Counted from the stretch's first letter, positions 30,119-40,274 are shown. The stretch is DNA of 64,000 nt from Pseudoxanthobacter soli DSM 19599 (GCA_945898215.1 CAMDHY010000005.1:19883-83882); one strand, 5' to 3'. Translations and numbers: made by a program. Notes: generated from the letters alone by a model not told the origin.

Positions 30119-31513
30119 ATGCAGCTCAGGGTCGCCATCGTCGGCCGGCCGAACGTCGGCAAGTCGACCCTCTTCAACCGTCTCGTCGGGCGCAAGATCG
30201 CGCTCGTCGACGATACACCGGGCGTGACGCGCGACCGGCGCGAGGGCAATGCCCGGCTGTCGGGGATGCGCTTCGTCGCCATCGACACCGCCGGCCTCGA
30301 TGACGTCGACGCCGAGAGCCTCGCCGGCCGCATGCGCGCGCAGACGGAGGCGGCGATCCGTGAGGCGGACGTCGTGCTGTTCGTCATCGACGCCCGAGCC
30401 GGGGTGACGCCCCTCGACGAGCATTTCGCCGAACTGGTCCGCCGCACCGATCGCCCGGTCATTCTCGTCGCCAACAAGTCGGAAGGCCGCGCAGGCGAGT
30501 CTGGCGCGCTCGAGGCCTACGCGCTCGGCCTCGGCGACCCGGTTCAGGTCTCGGCCGAGCACGGCGAGGGCATGGCCGACCTGCACACCGTGCTGGCGCG
30601 CTTCGAGCCGCCGGAGGAGCCGGAGCTCGCGGACGACACGGCGGAGGTGATCGCCGGGCCGGACGACGACGGCGAGGACGACGCGCCGACGATCGACACG
30701 CGGCCCCTGAAGCTCGCCATCGTCGGCCGTCCCAACGCCGGCAAGTCGACGCTGATCAACGCGCTCCTCGGCGAGGAGCGCCTGCTGACGGGTCCCGAGG
30801 CCGGCATCACCCGCGATGCGATCACCGTGCCGTGGACCTGGCGCGACCGCCGGGTCGATCTCGTCGACACCGCCGGCCTGCGCCGCAAGGCCAAGGTCGA
30901 GGGCAAGCTCGAGCGCCTTTCCGTCGGCGAGACGCTCCGCTCGATCCGCTTTGCTGAGGTCGTCGTGCTGACGCTCGACGCGACGCAGCCCTTCGAGAAA
31001 CAGGACCTGCAGATCGCCGACCTCGTCGAGCGCGAGGGCCGGGCGATCATCGTCGTCGCCGACAAGTGGGACCTCGTCGAGGACCGCAACGCGACGCTGC
31101 GGGCGCTGCGCGAGATGTCGGACCGGCTGCTGCCGCAGCTGCGCGGCGTAACCATTGTGCCGGTCTCGGGTCTCGTCGGCACCGGCCTCGACAAGATGAT
31201 GCAGGCGGCCTTCGCGGCGCGCGACAGCTGGAGCCGCCGCATCTCGACGGGCCGCCTCAACCGCTGGCTCGGCACCGTCATCGAGCACCATCCGCCGCCG
31301 GCGGTGTCGGGGCGGCGCATCAAGCTGCGCTACATGACGCAGGTGAAGAGCCGGCCGCCGCACTTCGTGGTGTTCTGCTCCCGGCCGGAGGCGCTGCCGG
31401 ACGCCTACATGCGCTACCTGGTCAACGGCCTGCGCGAGCGCTTCGAGCTGCCGGGCGTCCCTATCCGCTTCTCGCTGCGCAAGGGCGACAACCCGTTCGC
31501 CGACAAGGACTAG
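30119..31513 (+). CDS. der: ribosome-associated GTPase Der (EngA)
   Basis: A double-GTPase that promotes 50S subunit maturation (464 residues). GTPase domain 1 has G-R-P-N-V-G-K-S-T (9-17), D-T-A-G-L and N-K-S-E. Domain 2 has G-R-P-N-A-G-K-S-T (203-211) and D-T-A-G-L-R-R-K. The C-terminal KH-like domain carries I-K-L-R-Y-M-T-Q and ends with K-G-D-N-P-F. The second G4 motif reads D-K-W-D (315-318) where N-K-x-D is normal. The ATG at 30119 follows a GGGGG ribosome binding site; a longer frame from 30077 overlaps bamB. Confidence 0.96.
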   Translation: MQLRVAIVGRPNVGKSTLFNRLVGRKIALVDDTPGVTRDRREGNARLSGMRFVAIDTAGLDDVDAESLAGRMRAQTEAAIREADVVLFVIDARAGVTPLDEHFAELVRRTDRPVILVANKSEGRAGESGALEAYALGLGDPVQVSAEHGEGMADLHTVLARFEPPEEPELADDTAEVIAGPDDDGEDDAPTIDTRPLKLAIVGRPNAGKSTLINALLGEERLLTGPEAGITRDAITVPWTWRDRRVDLVDTAGLRRKAKVEGKLERLSVGETLRSIRFAEVVVLTLDATQPFEKQDLQIADLVEREGRAIIVVADKWDLVEDRNATLRALREMSDRLLPQLRGVTIVPVSGLVGTGLDKMMQAAFAARDSWSRRISTGRLNRWLGTVIEHHPPPAVSGRRIKLRYMTQVKSRPPHFVVFCSRPEALPDAYMRYLVNGLRERFELPGVPIRFSLRKGDNPFADKD

Positions 31514-31517
31514 AGCC

Positions 31518-32270
31518 TCAGGCGAGCGGGGCGGGTGGTTGGAACGCCTTCAGCGACCGGCTCGGGTGGTCGTAGAGGACGCCGGAGACGGCGCACTCCG
31601 GCGCAAGCAGGTCGAGGATCGGCGCCACCACGTCTTCCGGGGGCGGCAGGGTCGCCGGATCCTCGCCGGGCATCGCCTGGGCCCGCATCTTGGTGCGCAT
31701 GGCGCCCGGGTTGACGAGGTTCGCCTTGATCGGTGTGTGCGCGGTCTCGGCCGCGTAGGTGCGCACGATCATCTCGAGGGCGAGCTTCGACGTGGCGTAG
31801 AGACCCCAGTAGGGCCGGCTTTTCTGCGAGGCGGTGGACGACAGAAACGCCGCCCGGCCGGCGTCCGACTGGCGCAGCAGCGGGTCGAGCGAGCGGATCA
31901 GCCGCCAGTTGGCGGTGACGTTTACCGCCATCACCTCGTCGAACACCTTCGGATCGATGTGGCCGATCGGCGACAGCGGCCCGAGCATGCCGGCGTTGCC
32001 GACGAGCACGTCGAGGCGGCCCCAGCGCTCGTGGATCGAAAGGCCGAGGCGGTCGAGGGCGGGCATGTCCCGGAGGTCGACAGGCACCAGCGTCGCGGCC
32101 GAGCCGCCGGCGGCACGGATCTCGTCGTCGAGCTCCTCCAGCGCCCCGACGGTGCGCGACAGGGCAATGACGTGAGCGCCGGCCGCTCCGAGAGCGAGCG
32201 CCAGGGCACGGCCGATGCCGCGCGAGGCGCCGGTGACGAGGGCGATGCGCCCCTCGAAGCGAGGATCCAT
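31518..32270 (-). CDS. SDR family oxidoreductase
   Basis: A 250-residue classical short-chain dehydrogenase/reductase. It has the nucleotide-binding T-G-A-S-R-G-I-G, N-A-G-M, an active-site Ser in S-S-T-A-S and Y-A-T-S-K (Tyr-x3-Lys). The substrate is unknown. It converges on der with a 4-base gap and is the last gene of the minus-strand purF-side block, 23 bases past the purF stop, so it is probably cotranscribed with purF. Confidence 0.9.
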   Translation of the reverse strand: MDPRFEGRIALVTGASRGIGRALALALGAAGAHVIALSRTVGALEELDDEIRAAGGSAATLVPVDLRDMPALDRLGLSIHERWGRLDVLVGNAGMLGPLSPIGHIDPKVFDEVMAVNVTANWRLIRSLDPLLRQSDAGRAAFLSSTASQKSRPYWGLYATSKLALEMIVRTYAAETAHTPIKANLVNPGAMRTKMRAQAMPGEDPATLPPPEDVVAPILDLLAPECAVSGVLYDHPSRSLKAFQPPAPLA

Positions 32271-32293
32271 CCGGCGTGTCCGTAGCTAGTGGG

Positions 32294-33832
32294 TCAGGAA
32301 ACCTCGGCGAGCAGCGAGAGCTGCCGCACGGTTTCCTTCTCCTGGCGGTCGGTGAGGCGGGTCGGGTAGTCGCCCGTGAAGCAGGCGTCGCAGAACTGCG
32401 GATGCCGCGGATCGCGCCGCGTCTCCCCGACGGCGCGGTAGAGGCCGTCGATCGACAGGAAGGCGAGGCTGTCGACCTTGATGAAGCGGGCCATCTCCTC
32501 GACCGTCATGCGGGAAGCGATCAGCTTCGACTTCTCCGGGGTATCGACGCCGTAGAAGCAGGAATCGGTCGTCGGCGGCGAGGCGATGCGCATGTGCACC
32601 TCGGCCGCGCCGGCGTCGCGCATCATTTCGACGATCTTGAGCGAGGTGGTGCCGCGCACGATCGAATCGTCGATGAGCACGATCCGCCGGCCCTCGATGA
32701 GGGCGCGGTTGGGGCTGTGCTTCAGCTTGACGCCCATGTGGCGGATGGCGTCGGACGGCTCGATGAAGGTCCGCCCGACATAGTGGTTGCGGATGATGCC
32801 GAGCTCGAACGGCAGCCCCGCCTCCTGCGAGTAGCCGATCGCCGCCGGCGTGCCGGAATCGGGCACCGGCACGACCAAGTCGACGTCGGCTGGCGATTCC
32901 CGCGCGAGCTCGGCGCCGATCTTCTTGCGCACGTCGTAGACGTTGCGGCCCTCGACGTTGGAGTCTGGCCGGGCGAAGTAGACGTACTCGAAGACGCAGA
33001 AGCGCGACTTCAGGCGCTGGAAGGGGAACAAGCTCTCGATGCCGGTCTCGGTGATCACCACCATCTCGCCCGGCTCGATGTCGCGGATGAAGGTGGCGCC
33101 GATGATGTCGAGGGCGCAGGTCTCCGACGCGAGCACGAAGGCGTCGTCGAGGCGGCCGAGCAGGAGCGGCCGCACGCCGAGCGGATCGCGGCAGCCGATC
33201 ATCTTCTTCTCCGACAGGGCCACCAGCGCGTAGGCGCCCTCGAGCTGGCGGAGCGCCGTGATGAAGCGCTCGACCAGCGGGCCGGGCTCGCTCGTCGCGA
33301 TCAGGTGGATGATCGTCTCGGTGTCGGATGTCGACTGGAAGATCGAGCCGCGGTTCTGCAGCCGGCGCTGCAGCGTCATGGCGTTCGTCAGGTTGCCGTT
33401 GTGGGCGACCGAGAAGCCGCCGCCGGCGAACTCCGCAAACAGCGGCTGCACGTTGCGCAGGATCTGGCCACCGGTGGTGGCGTAGCGGGTGTGGCCGATG
33501 GCGCGGTCGCCCTTCAGGCGCTCCATCACCGAGGGCTTCGTGAAGTTGTCGCCGACGAGGCCGATATAGCGCTCGGGGACGAACTGGTGGCCGTCGAAGG
33601 AGACGATGCCCGCAGCTTCCTGGCCGCGGTGCTGCAGCGCGTGCAGCCCAAGCGCCACCAGCGCGGCCGCCTGATCGTGGCCGAACACGCCGAAGACGCC
33701 GCACTCCTCGTGGAGATGGTCGTCGTCGAAGGCGTGGCCGCCGAAGCCGACCTCTGAGGATGAAGGGCCGCCAGAGGCGGCGTCTCGCGAGGGGGTCGGT
33801 GCGTCACCGGCCGCGGCGGACCCGTCGTTCAT
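32294..33832 (-). CDS. purF: amidophosphoribosyltransferase
   Basis: Catalyses the first committed step of purine synthesis, PRPP plus glutamine to phosphoribosylamine (512 residues). The class II amidotransferase nucleophile is the Cys in E-E-C-G-V-F-G (Cys44 of the precursor), so a propeptide of about 43 residues would be removed, longer than in Bacillus. The PRPP loop reads L-I-D-D-S-I-V-R-G-T-T. The C-terminal C-D-A-C-F-x-G-D-Y and other cysteines suggest the Fe-S form. The start at 33832 is one of two possible ATGs (the other is 33874). It lies downstream of cvpA, as in many bacteria. Confidence 0.95.
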   Translation of the reverse strand: MNDGSAAAGDAPTPSRDAASGGPSSSEVGFGGHAFDDDHLHEECGVFGVFGHDQAAALVALGLHALQHRGQEAAGIVSFDGHQFVPERYIGLVGDNFTKPSVMERLKGDRAIGHTRYATTGGQILRNVQPLFAEFAGGGFSVAHNGNLTNAMTLQRRLQNRGSIFQSTSDTETIIHLIATSEPGPLVERFITALRQLEGAYALVALSEKKMIGCRDPLGVRPLLLGRLDDAFVLASETCALDIIGATFIRDIEPGEMVVITETGIESLFPFQRLKSRFCVFEYVYFARPDSNVEGRNVYDVRKKIGAELARESPADVDLVVPVPDSGTPAAIGYSQEAGLPFELGIIRNHYVGRTFIEPSDAIRHMGVKLKHSPNRALIEGRRIVLIDDSIVRGTTSLKIVEMMRDAGAAEVHMRIASPPTTDSCFYGVDTPEKSKLIASRMTVEEMARFIKVDSLAFLSIDGLYRAVGETRRDPRHPQFCDACFTGDYPTRLTDRQEKETVRQLSLLAEVS

Positions 33833-33887
33833 CGTCTCGCTCGAACCACTCTGCGGTTCGCGACAAAAGACCATTCGCCGGACCCGA

Positions 33888-34598
33888 CTATTGGCCGTTG
33901 CTGCCGCTCGATTGAATCAACTGGTTGAGCCCCTGGCGGGCTCCCGAGCCGTAGCTCGCATCGGACTGCTGGTCGGTCGTCGGTGGTATTCCGGCCGGAG
34001 CCCCGCCGGTGGGAGCGGGGGCGCCGTCGGTCGGCGCAGGCTCCGAACCGGCTGGCGGCGTCGCTGCCGGCGGCGTCCGGTTGCCGCCAGGTATATAGCG
34101 ATCGAGGATCGATCGGTCAGGGGCGTCGGGCAGGGCTGCGACAAGTTGCGTGCCGAGATTGTCGAGCATCGGCTTCGAGCGCGCCTGCGCCACCCACGCC
34201 GGCTGCTGCACCGGCGGCACCAGGAAGTTGAAGAACAACATCGCCACGACGATCAGGAGCAGGCCGCGCGCCGCCCCGAAGACGAAGCCGAGCGTCCGGT
34301 CGAGGATGCCGATCTTACTGTCGATGACGAAGTCGGAGATCTTCATCGTGATGATGCTGACGATGATCAGCGTGAGGAAGAAGATGCCGCCGATGGCGAT
34401 GCCGAGCGATACGTACTCGTTGCTGACGTACTGCCGCACGAGCGGCAACAGGTCGTCGTAGAAGAAGTAGGCGGCCGCAGCGGCGGCGACCCACGAGGCT
34501 ATCGACAGCACCTCGCGGACGAAGCCGCGCAGCATGGCCAGGAAAGCCGAGATCAGGATGACGACGAGAACGAGCCCGTCGAGCAGCGTCACCGACAT
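33888..34598 (-). CDS. cvpA: CvpA family membrane protein
   Basis: A 236-residue inner-membrane protein with four hydrophobic segments in the first 140 residues. It has the CvpA hallmark L-D-x-x-V-L-x-V-I-L-I-S-A-F-L-A-M-x-R-G-F-V-R-E across residues 6-29. The C-terminal third is a Pro/Ala/Gly-rich, probably disordered tail. CvpA was named for colicin V production; its biochemical role is undefined. The cvpA-purF neighbourhood is widely conserved. Confidence 0.9.
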   Translation of the reverse strand: MSVTLLDGLVLVVILISAFLAMLRGFVREVLSIASWVAAAAAAYFFYDDLLPLVRQYVSNEYVSLGIAIGGIFFLTLIIVSIITMKISDFVIDSKIGILDRTLGFVFGAARGLLLIVVAMLFFNFLVPPVQQPAWVAQARSKPMLDNLGTQLVAALPDAPDRSILDRYIPGGNRTPPAATPPAGSEPAPTDGAPAPTGGAPAGIPPTTDQQSDASYGSGARQGLNQLIQSSGSNGQ

Positions 34599-34646
34599 TG
34601 TTCGGACAACCTCACTCGCGTGGCACGACCACGACGCCTCGTTTCA

Positions 34647-36089
34647 TCACCGCGCATTCCCGCTCCGCTGAGGCGCGCCGACACGCTGGACGCCGGCTCG
34701 GGTGGGAGGGGAGAGTTCACCATCGTCGATCGATGAAGCCGCGACTCGGCCGACAAGATCAAGCAGCGTCCGTAACCCGGTGACGTCGATCCGGCGCTCC
34801 CGGACCTCGTCCCCGATCGAACCTTCCGGCAAGACGGCCTGCCGGAAGCCGAGCTTTTCCGCTTCCTTGAGGCGTGTCGAGACGCGCCCGACGGGGCGGA
34901 TCCCCCCCGTCAGACTGACTTCGCCGAAATAGACGCAATCGGCAGGCAGGGCAACCCCGCTCAGGGACGACAGCAGCGCCGCCGCCACCGCGAGGTCGGC
35001 CGCCGGCTCGACGATCCTGAGGCCGCCGGCAACGTTGAGATAGACGTCGTTGACGCCGAAGCGGATACCGCAGCGAGCTTCCAGCACGGCGAGGATCATC
35101 GACAGGCGGTTGCCATCCCAGCCGACGGTGGCGCGGCGCGGGTTGGCGAGCGGCGAGGGGGCGACGAGGGCCTGGATCTCGACGAGCAGCGGCCGCGTGC
35201 CTTCCACGCCGGCAAACACCGCCGTGCCCGGGCTCGTGCGGTCGCGGTCGCCGAGGAAGAGCTCGGACGGGTTGAGCACCTCCTTCAGGCCCTGGCCGGT
35301 CATCTCGAAGACGCCGATCTCGTCGGTCGGGCCGAAGCGGTTCTTCGTCGTCCGCAGGATGCGGAAGGGGCCACTGCCGTCGCCCTCGAAGCCCATTACC
35401 GCATCGACCATGTGCTCGACGACGCGCGGGCCGGCGATCTGGCCGTCCTTGGTGACGTGGCCGACGAGCACCAGGGCGGCGCCGGACTGCTTGGCGTAGC
35501 GGATCAGGGCGTGCGAGGACGCCCGCACCTGGCTGACGGTGCCGGGGGCCGACTCGATCGAAGCGGTCCACGCCGTCTGGATCGAATCGATGACGATCAG
35601 GGCCGGCGGCGGCGCGGCGGTGAGCGTCGCAAGGATGTCTTCCACCGAGGTCTCCGCGGCGAGCCCGACGGCGCTGCCGGCGAGGCCGAGCCGCTGAGCC
35701 CTGAGGCGCACCTGGTCGGCCGCCTCCTCGCCGGTGATGTAGACAACGCGTCCGCCCTGTGCGGCAATCGCCGCGGCCGCCTGCAGGAGCAGCGTCGACT
35801 TGCCGATGCCTGGGTCGCCGCCGAGCAGGATCGCCGAGCCGCGCACGAAGCCGCCGCCGGTCACCCGGTCTAGTTCGGCGATGCCGGAAGCGGTGCGCGG
35901 TGCCGCCGCTCCCTCGCCCTCGAGTCTCCCGAGGGGCACGATGCGGCCTGGCCGCGCCGCCGGCAGCGGGCCACTGGCGGCCTCTTCGACGATCGAGTTC
36001 CATTCACCGCACGCCTCGCAGCGGCCGTTCCAGCGGTTGGTGATGTTTCCGCAGGACTGGCAGACGAACTGGCTGCGGGCGCGCGCCAT
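34647..36089 (-). CDS. radA: DNA repair protein RadA
   Basis: A RecA-like branch-migration helicase for recombination intermediates (480 residues). It has an N-terminal zinc finger (C10-x2-C13 and C24-x2-C27), Walker A G-D-P-G-I-G-K-S-T, the RadA-specific K-N-R-F-G motif and a C-terminal Lon-protease-like domain (about 310-455). The ATG overlaps the alr stop as TGATG, so translation is coupled to alanine racemase. Confidence 0.96.
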   Translation of the reverse strand: MARARSQFVCQSCGNITNRWNGRCEACGEWNSIVEEAASGPLPAARPGRIVPLGRLEGEGAAAPRTASGIAELDRVTGGGFVRGSAILLGGDPGIGKSTLLLQAAAAIAAQGGRVVYITGEEAADQVRLRAQRLGLAGSAVGLAAETSVEDILATLTAAPPPALIVIDSIQTAWTASIESAPGTVSQVRASSHALIRYAKQSGAALVLVGHVTKDGQIAGPRVVEHMVDAVMGFEGDGSGPFRILRTTKNRFGPTDEIGVFEMTGQGLKEVLNPSELFLGDRDRTSPGTAVFAGVEGTRPLLVEIQALVAPSPLANPRRATVGWDGNRLSMILAVLEARCGIRFGVNDVYLNVAGGLRIVEPAADLAVAAALLSSLSGVALPADCVYFGEVSLTGGIRPVGRVSTRLKEAEKLGFRQAVLPEGSIGDEVRERRIDVTGLRTLLDLVGRVAASSIDDGELSPPTRAGVQRVGAPQRSGNAR

Positions 36090-37279
36090 CAGGCCGCGCC
36101 GGTGTAGTCGCGTGAGAAGCGGCTGCCGAGGTGGGTGAGCACCTCGTAGCCGATGGTGCCGGCGTGGGCCGCGATGTCGTCGACCGGCACATGGTCGCCG
36201 AACAGCTCGATCCAGTCGCCGCGCCGCGCGGCGGCGGGCGGTACGTCGGTGACGTCGTAGATCAGCAGGTCCATCGAGACCCGGCCGACCAGGGGCACGC
36301 GGTGGCCGGCGAGCCAGCCGACGGCGCCGCCGGCCCCGTCGCTCGAGCCGGCAGCGCGCGGGAAGCCATCGGCGTAGCCGATGCCGACGACGGCGAGCCG
36401 GCTCGGACGGGAGAGCGTCTTGGCCGCACCGTAGCCGACCGATTCGCCGCCGCCCGCCTCGCGGATCTTGATGATGCGGCCCTCGAGCCGGGCGACGGGC
36501 CGCATCGGATTTGCGAGACCCGCGACCGCCCGGCCGCCGTAGACGGCGATGCCGGGGCGCACGAGGTCGAAGTGGGTGGCTGGCAGCGCCAGGGTGGCGG
36601 CGGAGTTCGCCAGCGAGGCGGGAATGTCCGGGAACAGCGCCCGTGCCGCCTGGAAGGCCTCGATCTGGCGGGCGTTCAGCGGATGGTCCGGCGTGTCGGC
36701 GCAGGCGAGGTGGCTCAACAGCAGCGTCAGGCCGAGGTGTGGTCGCAACGTCGCGCTGGCGGCGACCGTCGCCGCGACGTCGCGGGCGAGGCCGAGGCGG
36801 TTCATGCCGGTGTCGACGTGCAGCGCCGCCGGTAGCGGCCGGCCACGGGAGCGGCCGAGGGCGGCCCAGTCTTCGACCTCCTCGAGGCTGCCGAGCACCG
36901 GACGAAGGCCGGCGTCGGCGACGAGCGCGGCGGCGCCAGGGGGAAAGCCGTTCAGAACGTAGACGGTGGCGTCCGGCGCGATCGCCTTCGCGCCGAGAGC
37001 CTCGGCGATGGTGGCGGTGAAGAAGGTGCGACAGCCGGCGTCGGCCAGCGTTCCCGTCGCCGCCTCGAGGCCGATGCCGTAGCCGTCACCCTTCACGACG
37101 CCGGCACATTCGCTCGGCCCGGAGCGGGCCGCGAGGCTGCGCCAGTTGTCGGCCAGCGCGGCGAGATCGATCGTCAGGCGCCCACCCGCCAGGTGGTCGG
37201 TCTCGTCGAGGAGCACCGGGCGCACCGGCGCGGCGAGGGCGGACGGGTCGACCGGTCGATGCATCGCCGCCTTCGGCAT
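36089..37279 (-). CDS. alr: alanine racemase
   Basis: A PLP enzyme that interconverts L- and D-alanine for peptidoglycan (396 residues). The cofactor Lys63 sits in V-V-K-G-D-G-Y-G (commonly V-K-A-D-A-Y-G), and the catalytic Tyr is in G-I-G-Y-A-D-G-F. H-V-D-T-G-M-N-R-L-G and R-P-G-I-A-V-Y-G are also characteristic. The ATG at 37279 lies just after the dnaB stop; another ATG at 37264 is possible. It belongs to the minus-strand dnaB-alr-radA unit. Confidence 0.94.
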   Translation of the reverse strand: MPKAAMHRPVDPSALAAPVRPVLLDETDHLAGGRLTIDLAALADNWRSLAARSGPSECAGVVKGDGYGIGLEAATGTLADAGCRTFFTATIAEALGAKAIAPDATVYVLNGFPPGAAALVADAGLRPVLGSLEEVEDWAALGRSRGRPLPAALHVDTGMNRLGLARDVAATVAASATLRPHLGLTLLLSHLACADTPDHPLNARQIEAFQAARALFPDIPASLANSAATLALPATHFDLVRPGIAVYGGRAVAGLANPMRPVARLEGRIIKIREAGGGESVGYGAAKTLSRPSRLAVVGIGYADGFPRAAGSSDGAGGAVGWLAGHRVPLVGRVSMDLLIYDVTDVPPAAARRGDWIELFGDHVPVDDIAAHAGTIGYEVLTHLGSRFSRDYTGAA

Positions 37280-37281
37280 CC

Positions 37282-38760
37282 TCAGTCCCTGTCCGGGAGG
37301 TGGTACTCGCGCGCGAGGTTCGAAAAGCGCGTCACCTCTGCATCGAATTGCAGCGGAACCGTGCCCGTCGGTCCGTGACGCTGCTTGCCGACGATGACCT
37401 CGGCGACGCCGGCGACCGCCTCCATCTCCGCCTGCCACTTGAAGAACTCCTCGGAGCCCTCCTTCGGCTTGTGGTTCTTCAGATAGTACTCCTCGCGAAA
37501 GACGAACATGACGACGTCGGCGTCCTGCTCGATCGAGCCCGATTCGCGCAGGTCCGACAGCTGCGGCCGCTTGTCGTCGCGCGATTCGACCTGGCGCGAC
37601 AGCTGCGACAGCGCGACGATTGGCAGATCGAGCTCCTTGGCGAGCGCCTTCAGGCCGGTGGTGATCTCGGTGATCTCCTGCACGCGGTTCTCGCCGCGCC
37701 GGCCGGAGCCCTGCAGGAGCTGCAGGTAGTCGACGATCAACAGGTCGAGCCCGCGCTGGCGCTTCAGGCGGCGGGCGCGGGCGGCGAGCTGGCCGATCGA
37801 GATGCCGCCGGTCTGGTCGATGTAGAGCGGCAGCGCCTGGATCTCCTGCGCCACCGCGGCGATGCGGTCGAACTGCTCGGCGTCGATCGAGCCGCGCCGG
37901 ATCAGCGACGACGAGACGCCGGACTGCTCGGCGATGATGCGCGTGGCGAGCTGCTCGGCCGACATCTCGAGCGAGAAGAAGCCGACGATGCCGCCGTCCT
38001 CGGCGTGCGGGCTGCCGTCGGCGGAGGCGCCGGGCCGGTAGTTGCGGGCGATGTTGTAGGCGATGTTGGTGGCGAGCGCCGTCTTGCCCATGGCGGGACG
38101 GCCCGCGAGGATGACGAGGTCGGAGCGCTGCAGGCCGCCCATCAGGCGGTCGAGGTCGTTGAGGCCGGTGGCGAGGCCCGAGAGGCCGCCCGAGCGCTGG
38201 TAGGCGGCCGCCGCCATGTCGAAGGCGGTCGCCAGCGCATCCGAGAAGGCCTGGAAGCCGCCTTCGTAGCGCCCGGTCTCGGCGAGTTCGTAAAGACGCC
38301 TCTCGGCGTCCTCGATCTGCACCTTCGGCGGCGCCTCGATCGGCGAGTCGAAGGCGATGTTGACCATGTCCTCGCCGATGCGGATCAGCGAGCGCCTGAG
38401 CGCGAGGTCGAAGATCGTCCGGCCGTGGTCCTCGGCGTTGATGATCGTCGTCGCGTCGGCGGCCATCCGCAGCAGGTACTGCGTCACCGACAGGTCGGCG
38501 ATCTGCTCGTCGGCGGCGAAGAAGGTCTTGAGCGTGATGGGCGAGGCGTTCTTGCCGGCCCGCACCAGCTGCGACGTCTTCTCGAAAATGCGGCGGTGCG
38601 CCTCGAAAAAGAAGTGGCCTGCCTCGAGGAAGTCGGAGACCCGGTAGAAGGTCTCGTTGTTCATCAGGATGGCGCCGAGCAACTGGCGCTCGAGCTCGAC
38701 ATTGTGCGGCGGCAGCCGGTTGAAGGCGGCGGCGTCGAGCTTGCGGGCGGTGGCTTCCAT
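37282..38760 (-). CDS. dnaB: replicative DNA helicase
   Basis: A hexameric 5'-to-3' helicase of the replication fork (492 residues). A DnaB N-terminal helical domain (about 15-120, P-H-N-V-E-L-E-R-Q-L-L-G) is joined by a linker to a RecA-like motor with Walker A G-R-P-A-M-G-K-T near residue 220, the A-x-L-S-Q-L-S-R-x-V-E-x-R block and S-D-L-R-E-S-G-S-I-E-Q-D-A-D. No intein is present. It lies upstream of alr, and the 161-base gap to cfa contains a 7-bp hairpin (38816-38838) without a T-run. Confidence 0.97.
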   Translation of the reverse strand: MEATARKLDAAAFNRLPPHNVELERQLLGAILMNNETFYRVSDFLEAGHFFFEAHRRIFEKTSQLVRAGKNASPITLKTFFAADEQIADLSVTQYLLRMAADATTIINAEDHGRTIFDLALRRSLIRIGEDMVNIAFDSPIEAPPKVQIEDAERRLYELAETGRYEGGFQAFSDALATAFDMAAAAYQRSGGLSGLATGLNDLDRLMGGLQRSDLVILAGRPAMGKTALATNIAYNIARNYRPGASADGSPHAEDGGIVGFFSLEMSAEQLATRIIAEQSGVSSSLIRRGSIDAEQFDRIAAVAQEIQALPLYIDQTGGISIGQLAARARRLKRQRGLDLLIVDYLQLLQGSGRRGENRVQEITEITTGLKALAKELDLPIVALSQLSRQVESRDDKRPQLSDLRESGSIEQDADVVMFVFREEYYLKNHKPKEGSEEFFKWQAEMEAVAGVAEVIVGKQRHGPTGTVPLQFDAEVTRFSNLAREYHLPDRD

Positions 38761-38921
38761 GGCGGTTCGGCGTCCTCGGAACGGCGGCCGACCGAGTTAC
38801 CGCGACACGGCCGGGACCGGCCAGCCCCGCGGGCCGGTTGTCCCCGCTAAACTCCTGCGGCGGCCGCCGTGAAGGTTAGGTGATTCGCCGCCGCTTGACG
38901 TGCGCGCCGCGTCGTCTCCCG

Positions 38922-40178
38922 TCACTCGCCGGCGAGACGCAACGACGTGCGGGCCTGCTCGCGCTCCCGCAGCCGGCTCTCCTCCAGGAAGATGTAGTCG
39001 CGCGTCCGCGGCACCGCGTGCTGGTCGCGGGCGAACTGGATCTGGAAGTTCATCATGTCCTGGTGGCGGAAGGCCGTCTCGGAGGCGGCGAGATAGAACT
39101 CCCACATCCGGCAGAAGCGCTCGTCATACAGCGCCTTCGCCTCCTCGCGGCGCGCCAGGAAGCGCTCGCGCCAGGCCCGCAGCGTCTCGGCATAGTGCAG
39201 GCGGAGGATCTCGATGTCGGTGGTGATCAGCCGCTGGCGCTCGATCACCGGCACCACCTCCGACAGGGCCGGGATGTAGCCGCCGGGGAAGATGTACTTC
39301 TGGATCCACGAGTTGGTGTCGCCCGGCCCGTCGAAGCGGCCGATCGAGTGCAGCACCATGATGCCGTCCGGCTTCAGGAGCTGCTTCACCTTGGCGAAGT
39401 ACTCCTCGAAGTGACCGACGCCGACGTGCTCGAACATGCCGACCGAGACGATGCGGTCGAAGGGGCCCTCCAGCGTCCGGTAGTCGCGCAGCTCGAAGCG
39501 TGCCCGGCCGGAGAGGCCTCGCTCGGCGGCACGCGCGTTGGCGACGCCGTACTGCTCCTCCGACAGGGTCACCCCGGTGACGTCGGCTTCGCAGACGTCG
39601 GCGAGATAGAGCCCGAGGCCGCCCCAGCCGCAGCCGATGTCGAGCACCTTCTGGCCCGGCGAGATCATCAGCTTGGCGGCGAGGTGGCGCTTCTTGGCCA
39701 GCTGCGCGCTCTCGATGTCGTCGTTGGGCTGCTCGAAGTAGGCGCAGGAATACTGCCGGTCGGCATCCAAGAAGAGCCGATAGAGGGCGCCGTCGAGGTC
39801 GTAGTGGTGGGCGACGTTGCGGCGGGCTCGCTTCTCGGTGTTGTGCTGGCGCAGGCGGCGCGTCGCCACGCGCCACAAGCCGCGCAGCTTCGCCGGCCAG
39901 GTCGGCTGCGAATCGCCCCGCAGGTTGCTCAGCAACACGTCGAGAAGATCGTAGATCGATCCCTGTTCGACGATCACCTTGCCGTCCATGAAGGCTTCGC
40001 CGAATTTCAGCTCTGGGTCGAGGATGATGGCACGCTCGGTCGCCGCATCGACGAACCGCGCCCGCACCGGTCTTCCGAGGCCGTCGCCGAAGCGGCGCAA
40101 CCGTCCGTCGGAACCGACGATCTCAAGTGCCCCGTGCGTCACCGCGCGCGACAGGATGGCTTCCAGCACACGAATCAT
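38922..40178 (-). CDS. cyclopropane-fatty-acyl-phospholipid synthase family protein
   Basis: A SAM-dependent enzyme acting on unsaturated acyl chains of membrane phospholipids (418 residues). An N-terminal lipid-binding-type domain is followed by H-H-Y-D-L, Y-S-C-A-Y-F (Cys145), the SAM motif D-I-G-C-G-W-G-G (180-187) and the active-site block with F-E-H-V-G. The late R-M-W-E-F-Y-L segment is typical of the Cfa family. The ATG at 40178 is preferred over the start at 40208. It lies between rplI and dnaB and has its own promoter space after the rplI terminator. Confidence 0.9.
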   Translation of the reverse strand: MIRVLEAILSRAVTHGALEIVGSDGRLRRFGDGLGRPVRARFVDAATERAIILDPELKFGEAFMDGKVIVEQGSIYDLLDVLLSNLRGDSQPTWPAKLRGLWRVATRRLRQHNTEKRARRNVAHHYDLDGALYRLFLDADRQYSCAYFEQPNDDIESAQLAKKRHLAAKLMISPGQKVLDIGCGWGGLGLYLADVCEADVTGVTLSEEQYGVANARAAERGLSGRARFELRDYRTLEGPFDRIVSVGMFEHVGVGHFEEYFAKVKQLLKPDGIMVLHSIGRFDGPGDTNSWIQKYIFPGGYIPALSEVVPVIERQRLITTDIEILRLHYAETLRAWRERFLARREEAKALYDERFCRMWEFYLAASETAFRHQDMMNFQIQFARDQHAVPRTRDYIFLEESRLREREQARTSLRLAGE

Positions 40179-40274
40179 TTCCGGCCCCCGGGCGCGGGAA
40201 AGGCGCAAGCCTCGGTACGGAGGGGGATCGTATTCGGCCGTTCTCCACCACTCAAGTGGGTGTGTGCAAACGCG

